In this document: positions 12,321 to 23,649 of the stretch, piece by piece
Layout of the letters: each line of letters starts with the position of its first letter
Position numbering within the stretch: position 1 is the first letter of the stretch
Source of the DNA: Kudoa neothunni
Taxonomy: Eukaryota; Cnidaria
DNA: 64,000 nucleotides
Assembly: GCA_964304625.1 (NCBI GenBank)
Contig: OZ199840.1
Span: 6,820,001 to 6,884,000 of the forward strand
Reading direction: 5' to 3'
Translations under genes and position numbers: made by a program
The notes under the pieces: generated by a model
Told to the model about the DNA's origin: nothing
Databases searched by the model: none
What the model saw: only the letters and a program-made list of their open reading frames with translations

Positions 12321-12845
12321 CTATAGAAGCAATAAAACTAAAAAAAATTTCAAGCACCTTAATTAATGACTTGGATTTTGAATTTTAAATCCTGATCATT
12401 TCAGTGCATGGATGTACTATAATCCCGGTGTTAAATTAACGATTACGTTGCCCGGCACCAACGCTAAATAATTTAAGGTTCACGTCATATTTTTCTACAT
12501 TCTCGAATTATTAAAACTACCTTAAAGTGTTAGCTAAAACGTTATTTTTTTGCCCGGGGATTTTTCAAAATCGATTCTGGCCCGGCTCGAAAAGTTTTCG
12601 CCATATTTTTTTGGGAAGTAAAGAAAGATATAGAGATGGAAGGAAATTTACGAAAATTGATTTTTATTACTCAAATTAATATCTTTTTGCCTGGCGCACT
12701 CTTTCCCAAGAACACATACGAATCGTGTCAATATCAACATAATTATTTTAAATAATAAGACGGAATAAAAATAAACCGCCTGCATTGAATTCAATCACGG
12801 AAAATTCAACTTTGCGAACGATTTCAACTAAATTTACGGACATTT

Positions 12846-14461
12846 GCTTTTTGACAATATAAGACTTTATCGATCGAAATTATGCTGTAAACAAAACAAT
12901 TTAACAAAACTATTCAGTAACCTAATGCATTGTAACTTACTGTGCTTTTGGATTATTTTTCGAAACAAATCAAATCCTGACGTTATAAACTTGAAGATAC
13001 AAGTCTAAAAATTATAAGAAATAAAATGTATAAAAATGCAAATTTAGACATTTATAAGCATAACGTCCATATTACTTTTTTCAGATAACTTTGTGAAGGA
13101 TCCTTATTTGATTTTAACCGAACGTCTGTGAGCGGAAAATTAGAGTTTCGATATTTTAACGAGATTTTTAAACTTTTAAATCAATCTATCCATCCTTCTT
13201 CAGACAAACGCCATTTAGTCCAAAGAATCAATCAACCGTATATAAAAAATTATGATTTAATTGATGATTTGCATGTGCTCTTAGCTTGAAAATATACAGT
13301 TATGATTCAAAGTCTACCGATTTTCTCGATTTAAGGTTTTCATTTAAAGATGAACATATTATTCAATCGTTTTGGAATAATTTTTTTAATTAGCTGTTTC
13401 CAAATTAATGAAAACTTTTTAATATTATCGGCTTGATAGAATAAACCATTAGTTTCTTATTTACTAACAGATTAACGATTTACAAAAAAGAGTGTCTTTT
13501 TAATGATAATAGTTGATCCAGATTCCAAAACTATCTGTAGCATAAATTAATCATATTTCTATACAATTCTTCCTGTTACACACATTTCTTTTTCGAAAAC
13601 TTTTTAACTTTTGTTTTTATCACAAAAAAATAACTGAGATTTACTAGCTTTTAGACCAATAAAAATTAACTTGTAAATCGGAAATAAATCTTAAGTCGAG
13701 CACATTCCGATGCACGTAAAGTCTTCATGTTGTTGAGAAATACATCAAAGCAATTTATATTTTTCCATAATTTTAAAATTATTCTTATTCAAAAATCGTT
13801 AATCGATTTTTTTTATTTGTATCTGTTAATAACAAGTGTGTAAAGGTCCAATCTTGTGACTTGGTATTCTAAAAACAGAACGTTCTGATTTATTCTATTC
13901 ACAATTAGAACGAAGATTTTTAAATTTAACGATAGTATTTTCCAATGAATTTTTTAGGTTGTAAATTATTTTGATATTTTATTCTTGCTAAAAAAAATTT
14001 GTTCCAAAATTCAAACATTAGAATTGTTAATTTATTTTATTTAGTTATCTTTTCATTTACATACATTTATTAACTCGTAAAAAATATTTAATGAGTATTT
14101 TTCAAGTAAAATTAACTTTAAAATAAAGTAATCGTCACAAATCCAAGTTTACGATTTTATAGTAATTAAAGATCAGTCAATCATAGAGGTAATGCATGTT
14201 TGGAGCATTTTTTAAACTACTCATCTTAACAAATTAATAATGATATAGAATCTAAAAATAAACATTTTATAATAAGATTTTCGTTATAAGATGTAACTTT
14301 ACGTCATTTTCTATCTATTAAAATACCAAAGTATAATATGTGAATACATGATCTATTAAGATTTCTTGGCCGTAAATTGTTTCTATTCATATAGTGTGTT
14401 CATATAAATGTATGTTTGAAGAAAGAAGACACTAATATTAATATTAATGAGTTGATTTTAA
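12846..14461. other. AT-rich stretch without recognised content
   Basis: No gene, RNA or bounded repeat that I can support. The last nine bases at 14462-14470 just beyond it are the left duplication of the next element. Confidence 0.4.
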
Positions 14462-14470
14462 TTTTTTTAA

Positions 14471-14714
14471 GACAGTGGCTATTCACGTGGAAATGAATAA
14501 CTCCTCCAGTATAGGCGATATTTTAAATCTGACTTCATATTTGAATTGAGCTATTTTTAATCTACTTTTTTATGTAAAAATTATTTGAAATTGAAAGAAT
14601 AAAAATTCAACACTTTGCCTGCCCTATTTACACTGTTCATTAGTAGTACACTCACGTTTTTGAGTCTAATATTATGTAATATAAACAGTATAATTGAAAT
14701 GAAAAGTAAAAACA
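14471..14714 (+). repeat. Left arm of long inverted repeat
   Basis: Pairs with 15839-16082 in reverse complement. Together the arms could form a 244-bp hairpin in single strands or transcripts. Confidence 0.85.
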
Positions 14715-15838
14715 TTTATTAATAAGTAGAAACTGTTCTGTTCATGCATTCTTGTGTCACCCACCATGTCTGAATATGCGCGTGAATCCTATTTGGTTGT
14801 GGGACGCTCTATTTCGTGAGACTATTCGTAAATTTAAAAAAAACTTTGAAATAGCTGAAATCTATAGGACAAGTTTATACAGTATATTAAATTTTAGAAG
14901 AGAAATTTAAGCTTTTGTAAGATATAAAATAACAATTGCATGGAATAAGCCTGAAAAGTGGTGTCATTATTGCTTCCTATGAAGCGCTTTTAAATTGATT
15001 TTCTCAAACTTATACCTTTTATTAAAAAATAATATTGTACTGTTAAAATTTCAAATGTGGTTATTTTGGAGAAACTTTTCGGGCGCACAGCTAAACAACC
15101 ATGTCGGGTGGATAAGTTGATCAATTCTTCATTGGAGTGAAAATTGATTTTTCTGAACTATAAAAATTACACATCCCTCAGTATCAGGAAATAAATGTTT
15201 ACAATCTTAAAATGAAATTTTTCAGAACAATTCAAAATGCTCAAGGACGAATTAACCGTTATTTTAACTCCGACATTGTTTATTATAATACTTACTACAT
15301 TTCTTCGTTGGCTCGCTTTACAAAAGCCAAACAAACGTACCCCAAAAATCACCATTCAAAAATTTTCATTTTATAAATCTACCCCTTGAGACGATACCAG
15401 AGGAATTAGTGCAGAAAATTCAGAATCACCCTGCTTGTTAAAAATTGATAATTGAGTTTAAATCAACAAGTATAGGTTTACTCTTAAATTTAAACTCATA
15501 GGTTCCTGTATTTATAAGTTCTGTATTCACGAGTAGGCACCATGAAAATCTTTCTCGTACTTCTGATTAAAGTAAATACATTTGTAGGGATAAAACAACG
15601 AAAATTCACCGAAATTATGGTACAATCTTACAGATACATATGAAAAGTGGTTTACATCGGTGTAAAATGGTTTGAATCCAATTAATATCCATTAATTGCC
15701 GACAATTTTGTTAAATTTATATTAAAAAATGTTTAGATAGAAACATACACGTTTCGTAAATGATTGGAGATGACTTATTCTAAGTTAACTGCGTGCGTTG
15801 AAAACGTATTAAACTAAAGGTTTCTAACCATGATTAGA

Positions 15839-16082
15839 TATGTTTACGTTTCATTTCAATTATAATGTTTATGTTACCTAATATTAGACTAAAAAACGTG
15901 AGTGTACTACTAATGAACAGTGTAAATAGGGCAGGCAAAGTGTTGAATTTTTATTCTTTCAATTTCAAATAATTTTTACATAAAAAAGTAGATTAAAAAT
16001 AGCTCAATTCAAATATGAAGTCAGATTTAAAATATCGCCTATACTGGAGGAGTTATTCATTTCCACGTGAATAGCCACTGCC
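15839..16082 (-). repeat. Right arm of long inverted repeat
   Basis: Reverse complement of 14471-14714, with a few scattered differences mostly at the inner end. Confidence 0.85.
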
Positions 16083-16091
16083 TTTTTTTAA

Positions 16092-18270
16092 TTTAACATG
16101 TACTAAGATTAAGACGCGGAAACCAATGAGTTATCTGATAAATCTCCGTTATTCATTATAAATATATTTTTGGAATAGTATATATAAATAACTTTGTTAA
16201 AACACAAAAAGTAAAAGAATTTAAAATTTTTCTTAATCAAATGGAGATAACACGTGGGCCCGGTTTCGCCCGATTTAAGATTTCAACATTACTTTTTTGG
16301 ATCTGAATTTTAGTTATTTAATGTTATTTCTTTATAACAAAAACAATCGTGAAAAATTATAGCTTAAAAACTTTCAAATACGATGAATATTTAGATCAAT
16401 CTACTAGCAGATTCCCGTAATCCCGATAGGAAATTAACCGAGATGTCTAGCTTTAGAAAAACATCTACTTTCGAAAATATTGATTCAATCACTCTATTTG
16501 ACTAGGCTTATTTTAAAAATAATGTAGTGTACACTCTCAAAACCCTTACAAATCTTGGTCTCTTAAGAAGCCATCGAAAATGTGTGTGGCGCGTCAATAG
16601 GCATTACAGCAAGAAAAGACACATGAGGATGGTTTCATTATCGCATGATTGTACAAAACCATATTTCAAATATTCCAGGGAATATTGTCTGTTCTTTCTC
16701 TTTCTAACTGTGGGATTCATTATGAATATTATGATACCTGCCGAAAAATAGAGAAAGCGTGCCAAACAATATCTCAGATATTACGCGAGGTTTCACGCGT
16801 ATATATTCGCGCAATTGCTACAGTTACGTCGCAGGTATACTGACGCCTATTTATGTAGCTGTCTTTAAATCCCTTCCTCATTAATAATGTGGAAGATATC
16901 GTCATTTCAGAGTTTCAATTCGTGATATTTTAAACGAGAGAAACCTATGATTTGACTTCAGTTAAGGAAATGGCTATTTTCGTCTACGAAGATATTCGGG
17001 AGTTGTAGTTTGGACTATAATTAATTATACTTAACTCTTGTAGGCAAAAAATCAACCAAAAATAAAGGATGGCAGTATTTTCAAAGAAACAAAATTTATA
17101 TGTCGGCTACCAATAGGAATTGTTAGGATTCAAAATAACGAACATTATTGCTAAGTTCAAATTTATAATTAAGATTTTCCGCGATAAAAACATTTTCTCT
17201 ATATTGTTGAAAGCTGGTTAGCTGACCTTAAAATGATTAATAACATTAAATGTATAAACCACCTGGTCATGGGTTGGGTGTATACTTGTCTCAATTCAAA
17301 ACCAAATTAATAAAATGTTTGAGGCTTCCTCAGTTATATAGTTTCATGACTCTTATTATTCAGAGATATAAAGTATCGATTACACTCAGATACCATTATG
17401 ATTAGGCGTCTCTAGGGTGTTCATTAGTTACTGGAAATGTATTGAATGTGTGACAAGTATGCTAAATCGTAATATTAAGCTTGGTACCAACCGGCAACTT
17501 TAATAGCTATTCCTTAACTGTTTTACTCTTAACAAAAGCGAAATGCATCACAATGAATCTGTTTCATCGTAAATCGTACTTAATAGGTCTCTGGAGTTAG
17601 GTCGCTTGTATGTGATTATAGTTACACACTTTTGCAAGAAATATAAATACAACGGAATATTTTAAGAATGAACTACATCGTATATAGAATGATTAATATT
17701 TGCTCATAACTGTCTCTAAAACTTAATAAGAATATCTTAATCTTTATTTTAAGATAATGTTCCGTAGCTTGAGGTCGCATGAAGAGCTTTTAAGGTGCCC
17801 ACAGGCGGTGGAACAACAATTGCAGATTATTATAATTATTCTCGGAGCTTTTATAATGTTAATTCAAATCAATTTTAAAAATAAGACCTATCATTCTTAG
17901 TCAATTAAAAACTTAATACTAACTATCGTTATTGTTGTACATATTGTTGATAACAATTAATATTAACGATCATTTAATTGTAAGAAAAATAGTGTTCGTT
18001 AGTTTTTTACGATTTATCAAGTGTATCTATATTAATTAAAAAAATAAAATTACTTAACTACGACAATTGGAGATTGATTTTAACTTAGAAAATATAAACA
18101 AAACATAAACATCAGGGCTAGTCGTTAATTAATTGTATTTAAAAATGTAGTAAAGTGTAGAAAAGTGGGAAGAATTACCTTAAACCCGGAAAATATAATG
18201 CATTCTCTATAACACGCATCGACCCCCATTCGACTCCTAACGTAATTATCGACCAGTTTGGAGACTCCTG
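16092..18270. other. Unassigned 2.2-kb stretch
   Basis: Two overlapping short plus frames at 16527-16843 have no motif or splice context and are not called. I see no bounded repeat. Transposon debris too old to recognise is possible. Confidence 0.35.
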
Positions 18271-18278
18271 TGTTAGAC

Positions 18279-19103
18279 CAGTGATTTTCAACCTTTTTGG
18301 AACCGCGGAACCCCAAAAAGATTAAAATTTTTGCGCGGATCCCAACATATAAAATTAAACCCAAATGAAGAAAATATAGGTTTTAAAATTTTCATTCGCG
18401 CTTAGTAATAAAAATAAAAGAGATAATACATATAAAATTAAACCTTAATAAATAAGTATGTTTTAAAGTTTGCACGCACGTTCACCAAAAAATTAACGGA
18501 GGTATTTCCAAAGTTTATTTATATTCAAAATAAATAAAAACTAATATAAAATTGGTGGTTGGTGACTTCGTATTACAGCTACAATATTTGGATTTTTTTT
18601 CTCCGCGTTAAAGCGTTGAATCAGAAGCGATAACTTTTTAAATATTGTTCAAAATTGAAAGCAAGCATGGGCCATTCACTTTCTGTTGTTTCAATTGCGA
18701 CAGAACAACACAATCTCTGATATCGCAAAATGCTTGCTATACAGAAAATTTTTAAAGAAAAAAAGACGGAACGATAGCAAAATTTGATGAATTTCGGACT
18801 CTTGCATTCAAAAAAGGATTTAGATTATTGAAGCACCACTACCAGCATTCAGTGGGGTTTTAACAAATTAAAAGTTTTGAAATCTTTATTATTAAAATTA
18901 TTCTAAATTTAGGTAATTGTTATGAGAATAATGATTAATTAAAGTGGAAAAATTGTTCATATTCAATATCGCCATACATATAGGTAACATTTATTTAAAT
19001 TTAAGTGCCAATAAAAAATTTTCATGTGTATTCCTGCCGCGGATCCCCTAGACGAGCTTCACGGAGCCCCTCAGATCCGTAGAACCCCGGCTGAAAATCA
19101 CTG
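18279..19103. mobile_element. Non-autonomous hAT element
   Basis: Ends are CAGTGATTTTCAACC at 18279 and, inward from 19103, CAGTGATTTTCAGCC. Flanking 8-bp duplications are TGTTAGAC (18271-18278) and TGTTCGAC (19104-19111), one mismatch. G/C-rich inner ends (GGAACCGCGGAACCCC) surround an AT-rich core. There is no transposase frame, so it depends on a related autonomous hAT. Confidence 0.8.
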
Positions 19104-19111
19104 TGTTCGAC

Positions 19112-19796
19112 AGTAGATCGTCATGGCACTATAAAAGATATTATTATTATTATTAAGCGGTTAATTGATAATGGAGATATTAAATATTTTAAAATTATTT
19201 TTCAATAACTTAAAAACGACTAGAATTATAAATTACAATTGAACAAATCTCCTAATAACTTAATAAAGAAAATAAAAAAAAATTTTTAACCTGCTGCTGT
19301 AAAACTCATTGAGGAGAAACACGCACTTTTAAATAGAGTTCATTTATCCAATGATAAAAATAGGATTAGATCTTTTAATAATGTAATTTTGAATTATATA
19401 ATATTGAAATTTAACCATGTATATTAATGAAATTGGTTATAATTAAATATTTATTTAATTAACTCCTGAATTCAACACTAAAATTCTGGCTGAAAGGTAA
19501 CTAAAAATTATTGACCGAATCGAAAGTTAAAGCTGTAAATTTATTTGAATTAATGGAAAATACTTTATTAATTCATATAAATAAAAATTCTAGAAAGGAA
19601 TAGTTAATATTTATTAGAATATGAGTCTTGTTGTGTATTTATTTTAAGAATGTCAATCTAAAAAAGATTGATTATTGTTGTTGTAAAATTAGCGTGAATG
19701 TTTCTCTATCATTCATAATAATTTTCAAACATTTGTTATACCTATTAACACTTTCTTATAACATAAAACAAACTGAATAATTTAAAGAAATTGTTA
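19112..19796. other. 3' flank of the LMBRD2-like gene
   Basis: AT-rich; includes a short ATT run near 19140. It should contain the 3' UTR of the gene that ends at 19797. Nothing else seen. Confidence 0.4.
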
Positions 19797-22700
19797 TTAG
19801 GATGGATGGTCCAATTTTCTTTCATTCTTCTTTCGCTTGAACTCGTTGATTTGATCCTTTACATGTCTGATTAGATTTGAGGTGCTACTTCGTTGTTGAT
19901 TAAAAGCCAAAAAATCATTGCTACTGCCAAATAAAGGTTGTTTGTCAAGGGAATGTAGAAGGTCTTCCTCATTGGGAATTAGTGGAAGTGAAGACCCTGC
20001 CTTAAGAATCTCATTTTGAGGTGGATCTTCGAACAACAACCAACTGGTGGGTTGTTCTTGTGAATTATCTCCTGATTCTACGTTCCGCTCTATATATGAC
20101 AATTATTATATTATTATAGGATCTGAAGATTATACCATCTAGAATGGTTATCTGTTGTCGTAGTAGATGTTTTTCTAGTAAACAAATCTACAAAGGTCAT
20201 TAAGATATTAAAAAGTATACGTTGTTCATATAGTAGTTTTCCTTCGTTAAAAGCTTCTGTGAAAAATTCATCGTCAATAAAAAACATGGACATTTTGAAA
20301 AATTTTATCATTCGCCTTCCAAAGCCAAACAAACTAGTTCCAAACATGATACAGGTAACCATCGGAAAATAGACATATATGTATTTAGTGAATCGACGCA
20401 AAAGATTTTCGTCGCCCAAAATCTATTAACTAGATATTTAATACAATCACTCACCAAAAATACTAACACTTGTATAAGAGGTCTTGGGGTGGTCATGATT
20501 GGATCCATTGTTTCCTTTGAAATCAAAAAAATTCATGTGAGACATGGCAAGAAAATTAAGTAGAATTGCTCCAGCTAGCTTGGATAAAAAACTACGATAA
20601 TAATAATTCATATACACTATTCGTCTAATATACTTTGCACTGAACAACAATGATTGAGCATTTGTGTGATATATTTCAAAATAGCAATAGTTTGTAAACT
20701 TGAGCATAAACACAGCCACGAATGAACAACATGTCACATATAGTAACGTGAAACTTATAATGGTCTAAATTAATTCAGTTAAACCATATCAAACTATTAC
20801 TCTTATAAAATTTTATAAAACAAAATATTTCGTGTTGTGTTTGTATTCCAACGCATACTTATGTGTTGAAAAGGGACAAACAGATTGAATTGAAAAACAT
20901 AATTAAATTTTAATGATACATATATATATATATATATATATAGATAATTTGATTGTTATAACGAGATAAGAGCAGTAAAAAGTATTCCTAATAGTACCTC
21001 TAATAATGGTAAATAATTTCCCAACTTATTATTTGTGATTATGAGGGCAAATACACTGAGTGTGGGATTTGTGGTGAAAAAGGTCACTTCACTCCACAAC
21101 ACAACTAGAGATATGACAAAGAGAAATATGGCGACAAATTTTAAACAAATCGGTCTCATTCGACAATACCAATACCATTCTATTTAAAAAAATTAAAAAT
21201 TATTGTTGCGCTAATTTACCTATCATTGGTAACCAATTTTTTGTGCAATTACTGTACGATTTAGGTGGAAAGCTAATAAACCTAGAAAAAAATTAACATT
21301 TCTTCAAGCTAATTTGAAAGCACTTTTGCTTCTTCCCATTCAAAATAATATTTTCTTCAAAAAGAAGCTGTTTTACTGTGTTGTTGAAATTGCTAAATAA
21401 CAAATTCATCAATATCCTCTCCTATAATACATTACTATTCGCATCGTGTCAACTCCACTTTAACTCCTATAACTCGTTTATGCAATTGGCAGAGACTGGA
21501 TTCTTTATTCCAATCTTTATCGGTGTAAATTTGTGCATCCATGTAATTATCAATATCTTGAAGACGGTCGGTGATTTTTTTGAAAAATTTTTTGATTCCT
21601 TGATTTTTACACGTAGCAATAGAGTTTTTGGTATGCGGTGTATCAGCAACCGAAGTAGTAGGGTAATCGTTGGTGGTTAGTATGTCCCCAGCTATGTCAG
21701 TAGTAGAATCATTGGTGATATCGCTGTAATAATCAACCGGAAACTAAATTTATTGTTGAGAATAATCCTAGAAATGACAAGTTTCATTGCTTAAATTGTT
21801 TGGGGCCGTAATTAAATCGACAACAGAAATTAAATAGGTGGTTATTAAAAAACCTATTAAATACAATTAAATTTGTAAATAATTGCAAGAAATTAATAAT
21901 ATATAGTTATTTCATTTTTTCGTTGATAATTAGTATTCTCATCAAAGCATAAATTATACAAATACCTTTGTTGCAATGGTGCAAAGGTATTTTCGTAAAT
22001 GGTTGTTGCTCGATAAAATAGATCGATTAGCTTCTTTGTAGTTCTAAACAAAAAGACCTTTTATCAACTAAATTGCTGAAATAGGGTGATAATACATTAT
22101 ACAGAACATCTAATTTCTCTTTTGCCACCGTCTTTTTTTCAAGAGAGTCCATAAGTTTGAATATTAATCGCTCAAATTCTTTATGAGCATCCGACCGTTG
22201 CCATTGTCTCTTTGGAATATACACAAGTCCATAGCCAAGAAGTAGAGTGAAAATGAGCATTCCAAATGTATTCGATAACGAAATTATGATGGTCTTTAAT
22301 GATAACCTTGTTAAAAAGAACAAAGAATTCATAACAACCTCCGACTAACCAAAACCCTACCAGGTAATAGAATGTACACCGTCTCTCACCGCGATATATA
22401 TCACAAATACTATAAAACAACAAATATATAGCAGAAACCAGCACAGCTGGAAAATAAAAGCTTCCAAAAGCCGACCCCTGTACGTGAACTTTCCCGAATT
22501 TAAATAATGTCTAGTAAAAGGTACAATAATCCTAGAGTAGAGTATAGTTCTGGCGCCGATAAAAATTTAGGTACCATGTGAAAATTTGTAACAACCAATA
22601 CACCACCATCCATAAGTATGAAAGCAACTCGCTGTTGATGTAAGTAAAAAAGTAAGGTCTAGACGAGTCGGTTAAGTTGGTGGTATTGGTTTTTGCGGCA

Positions 22701-22934
22701 GATATAGCCTACATTTTGCATTAGAGCAATAGCTTGATATAGGATTACCGATGTTATATCAAGAGAAAGTAAAAAGATTGAAAATATAGTCAGCCACCAG
22801 CAAACAAATACGCAACATAAAGGGAAAAAATGTATTTTACTGTATCTCGCATATTTACGAAGCCAATAGACAACAATAACACCACTAACTACTGCTATCA
22901 GTGACAGTGGTATAGCTTCCTTAGTGGCTGACAT
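19797..22934 (-). CDS. lmbrd2: LMBR1 domain-containing protein 2 homologue (multi-pass membrane protein)
   Basis: LMBRD2 proteins are multi-pass membrane proteins linked to GPCR signalling and trafficking. The start MSATKEAIPLSL (22934) aligns with human MSGAALGLEIVF. First exons: 22749-22934, 22575-22708, 22390-22531 and one starting at 22338, with introns of 40, 43 and 51 bp. Diagnostic blocks are LSLDITS; LWMVVYWLLQIFTW; LLLGYGLVYIPKRQW; SLCQLHKRVI; WYWYCRMRPICLK then VVLWSEVTFFTTNPTLSVFA (at about 21100-21170); LLNFLAMSHMNFF with SYTSVS (at about 20460-20580); and FFTEAFNEGKLL (at about 20235). The final exon about 20085-19797 is charged and cytosolic, ending LDHPS. About nine hydrophobic segments are visible. 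Splicing in the middle (21.2-22.1 kb) and the last junction are approximate, and a (TA)n tract lies in an intron. Confidence 0.82.
20921..20942. repeat. (TA)n microsatellite in an LMBRD2 intron
   Basis: Eleven TA units. The host intron is longer than the 40-60 bp norm here. Confidence 0.9.
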
Positions 22935-23641
22935 AAAGTTCAAATTAATGGCTAAAAATTGCGTAGTCTTTGTATCCTCTTAGCCACCAATCAATCAATC
23001 AACGATAGGATTAGCTCGACAATCTTATACTGCCGTTTGATTTCACTTGCATGTTTAATATTACGAATTTTAATATTAGAATCGTGATGAACGTATAAGT
23101 GATGATGTTTAAAAATAATGTTATATTTTTTATTCTGGCTTATTCAATCAACATTTAATTTATTAAATATCTTTATTTTATACAACGTTTCTCAGGAGCT
23201 CGTATTCCCTCGATAGAATTGAAATTTCCTGAAGGGGATGTTTTAAAAGTGTTTGTCATAAATGTTAGATTATCAGCGTGACTATTAAACACATAGATCC
23301 TATGTGATTTAACCCTCGAAAGCTCAGTGGGCCCCTTTTTGGTCCAAGTATAAATTGATCAAATAGAGTCACCTAATTATCGTAAAGTATTTTTTTATAG
23401 ATTATTTAACTTTAAAGGATAAACAATATTTTTCATTCTAATTTCAGGAATTTGTAAACTATAAATATTCTTGGAGAGTGATTTTTGTAATATTTAGTTA
23501 CTCATCGAATCTTTTAATTCTTTATCATAAATTAAAATTGATTTGAAAGAAACAAAGGTTAAAATGCAGAATAATGGCCGAATTTTCAGATTGTAGATTA
23601 AAATTAGTTCGAATATTAATCCTGTCTTTTGGATGGTGTCT
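22935..23641. other. 5' flank of LMBRD2-like gene, with a lone piggyBac end
   Basis: Nothing coding. The piggyBac-like terminus at 23309 is listed separately. The last bases carry the left duplication of the hAT at 23650. Confidence 0.4.
23309..23345 (+). mobile_element. Solitary piggyBac-like terminus
   Basis: TTAACCCTCGAAAGCTCAGT is followed, 17 bp after TTAA, by GGGCCCCTTTTTGGTCC, an imperfect palindrome like those in the other piggyBac ends here. By spacing it would be a transposase-side (5') end of a plus-oriented element. No partner end was found; a hAT begins 300 bp further on. Confidence 0.45.
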
Positions 23642-23649
23642 ATTAGCAC

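Larger units (their letters stand above)
9113..12845 (-). mobile_element. Helitron H1 (non-autonomous), interrupted by a hAT
   Basis: On the minus strand the 3' end reads GCTGGGTAGTTCGCACTAG then T, that is, a short hairpin region followed by CTAG at 9113-9116 and a T, as Helitrons end. The piece 9113-9196 matches the 3' end of the copy at 56815, and 12329 to about 12845 matches its interior (for example CGGCACCAACGCTAAATAAT against CGACACCAACGGTAAATAAT). The gap between the two pieces is exactly the hAT 9197-12320 plus its 8-bp duplication. The 5' end is not recognised, so it is either truncated or too diverged. No Rep/helicase coding was found. Confidence 0.7.
14471..16082. mobile_element. 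Long-TIR non-autonomous element, Mutator-like (MULE) type
   Basis: Two inverted arms of about 244 bp (14471-14714 and 15839-16082) are nearly identical over their outer 220 bases, starting GACAGTGGCTATTCACGTGG at the left and GGCAGTGGCTATTCACGTGG inward from the right. A perfect 9-bp duplication TTTTTTTAA flanks it (14462-14470 and 16083-16091). The 1.1-kb centre has no frame longer than about 60 codons. The structure is that of non-autonomous Mutator-like elements. Near-identity of the arms points to a young copy or to arm homogenisation. Confidence 0.8.

Noticed and set aside
16527-16843. Two overlapping plus frames of 74 and 64 codons
   Set aside because: No recognisable motif; overlapping frames in AT-rich DNA without support.
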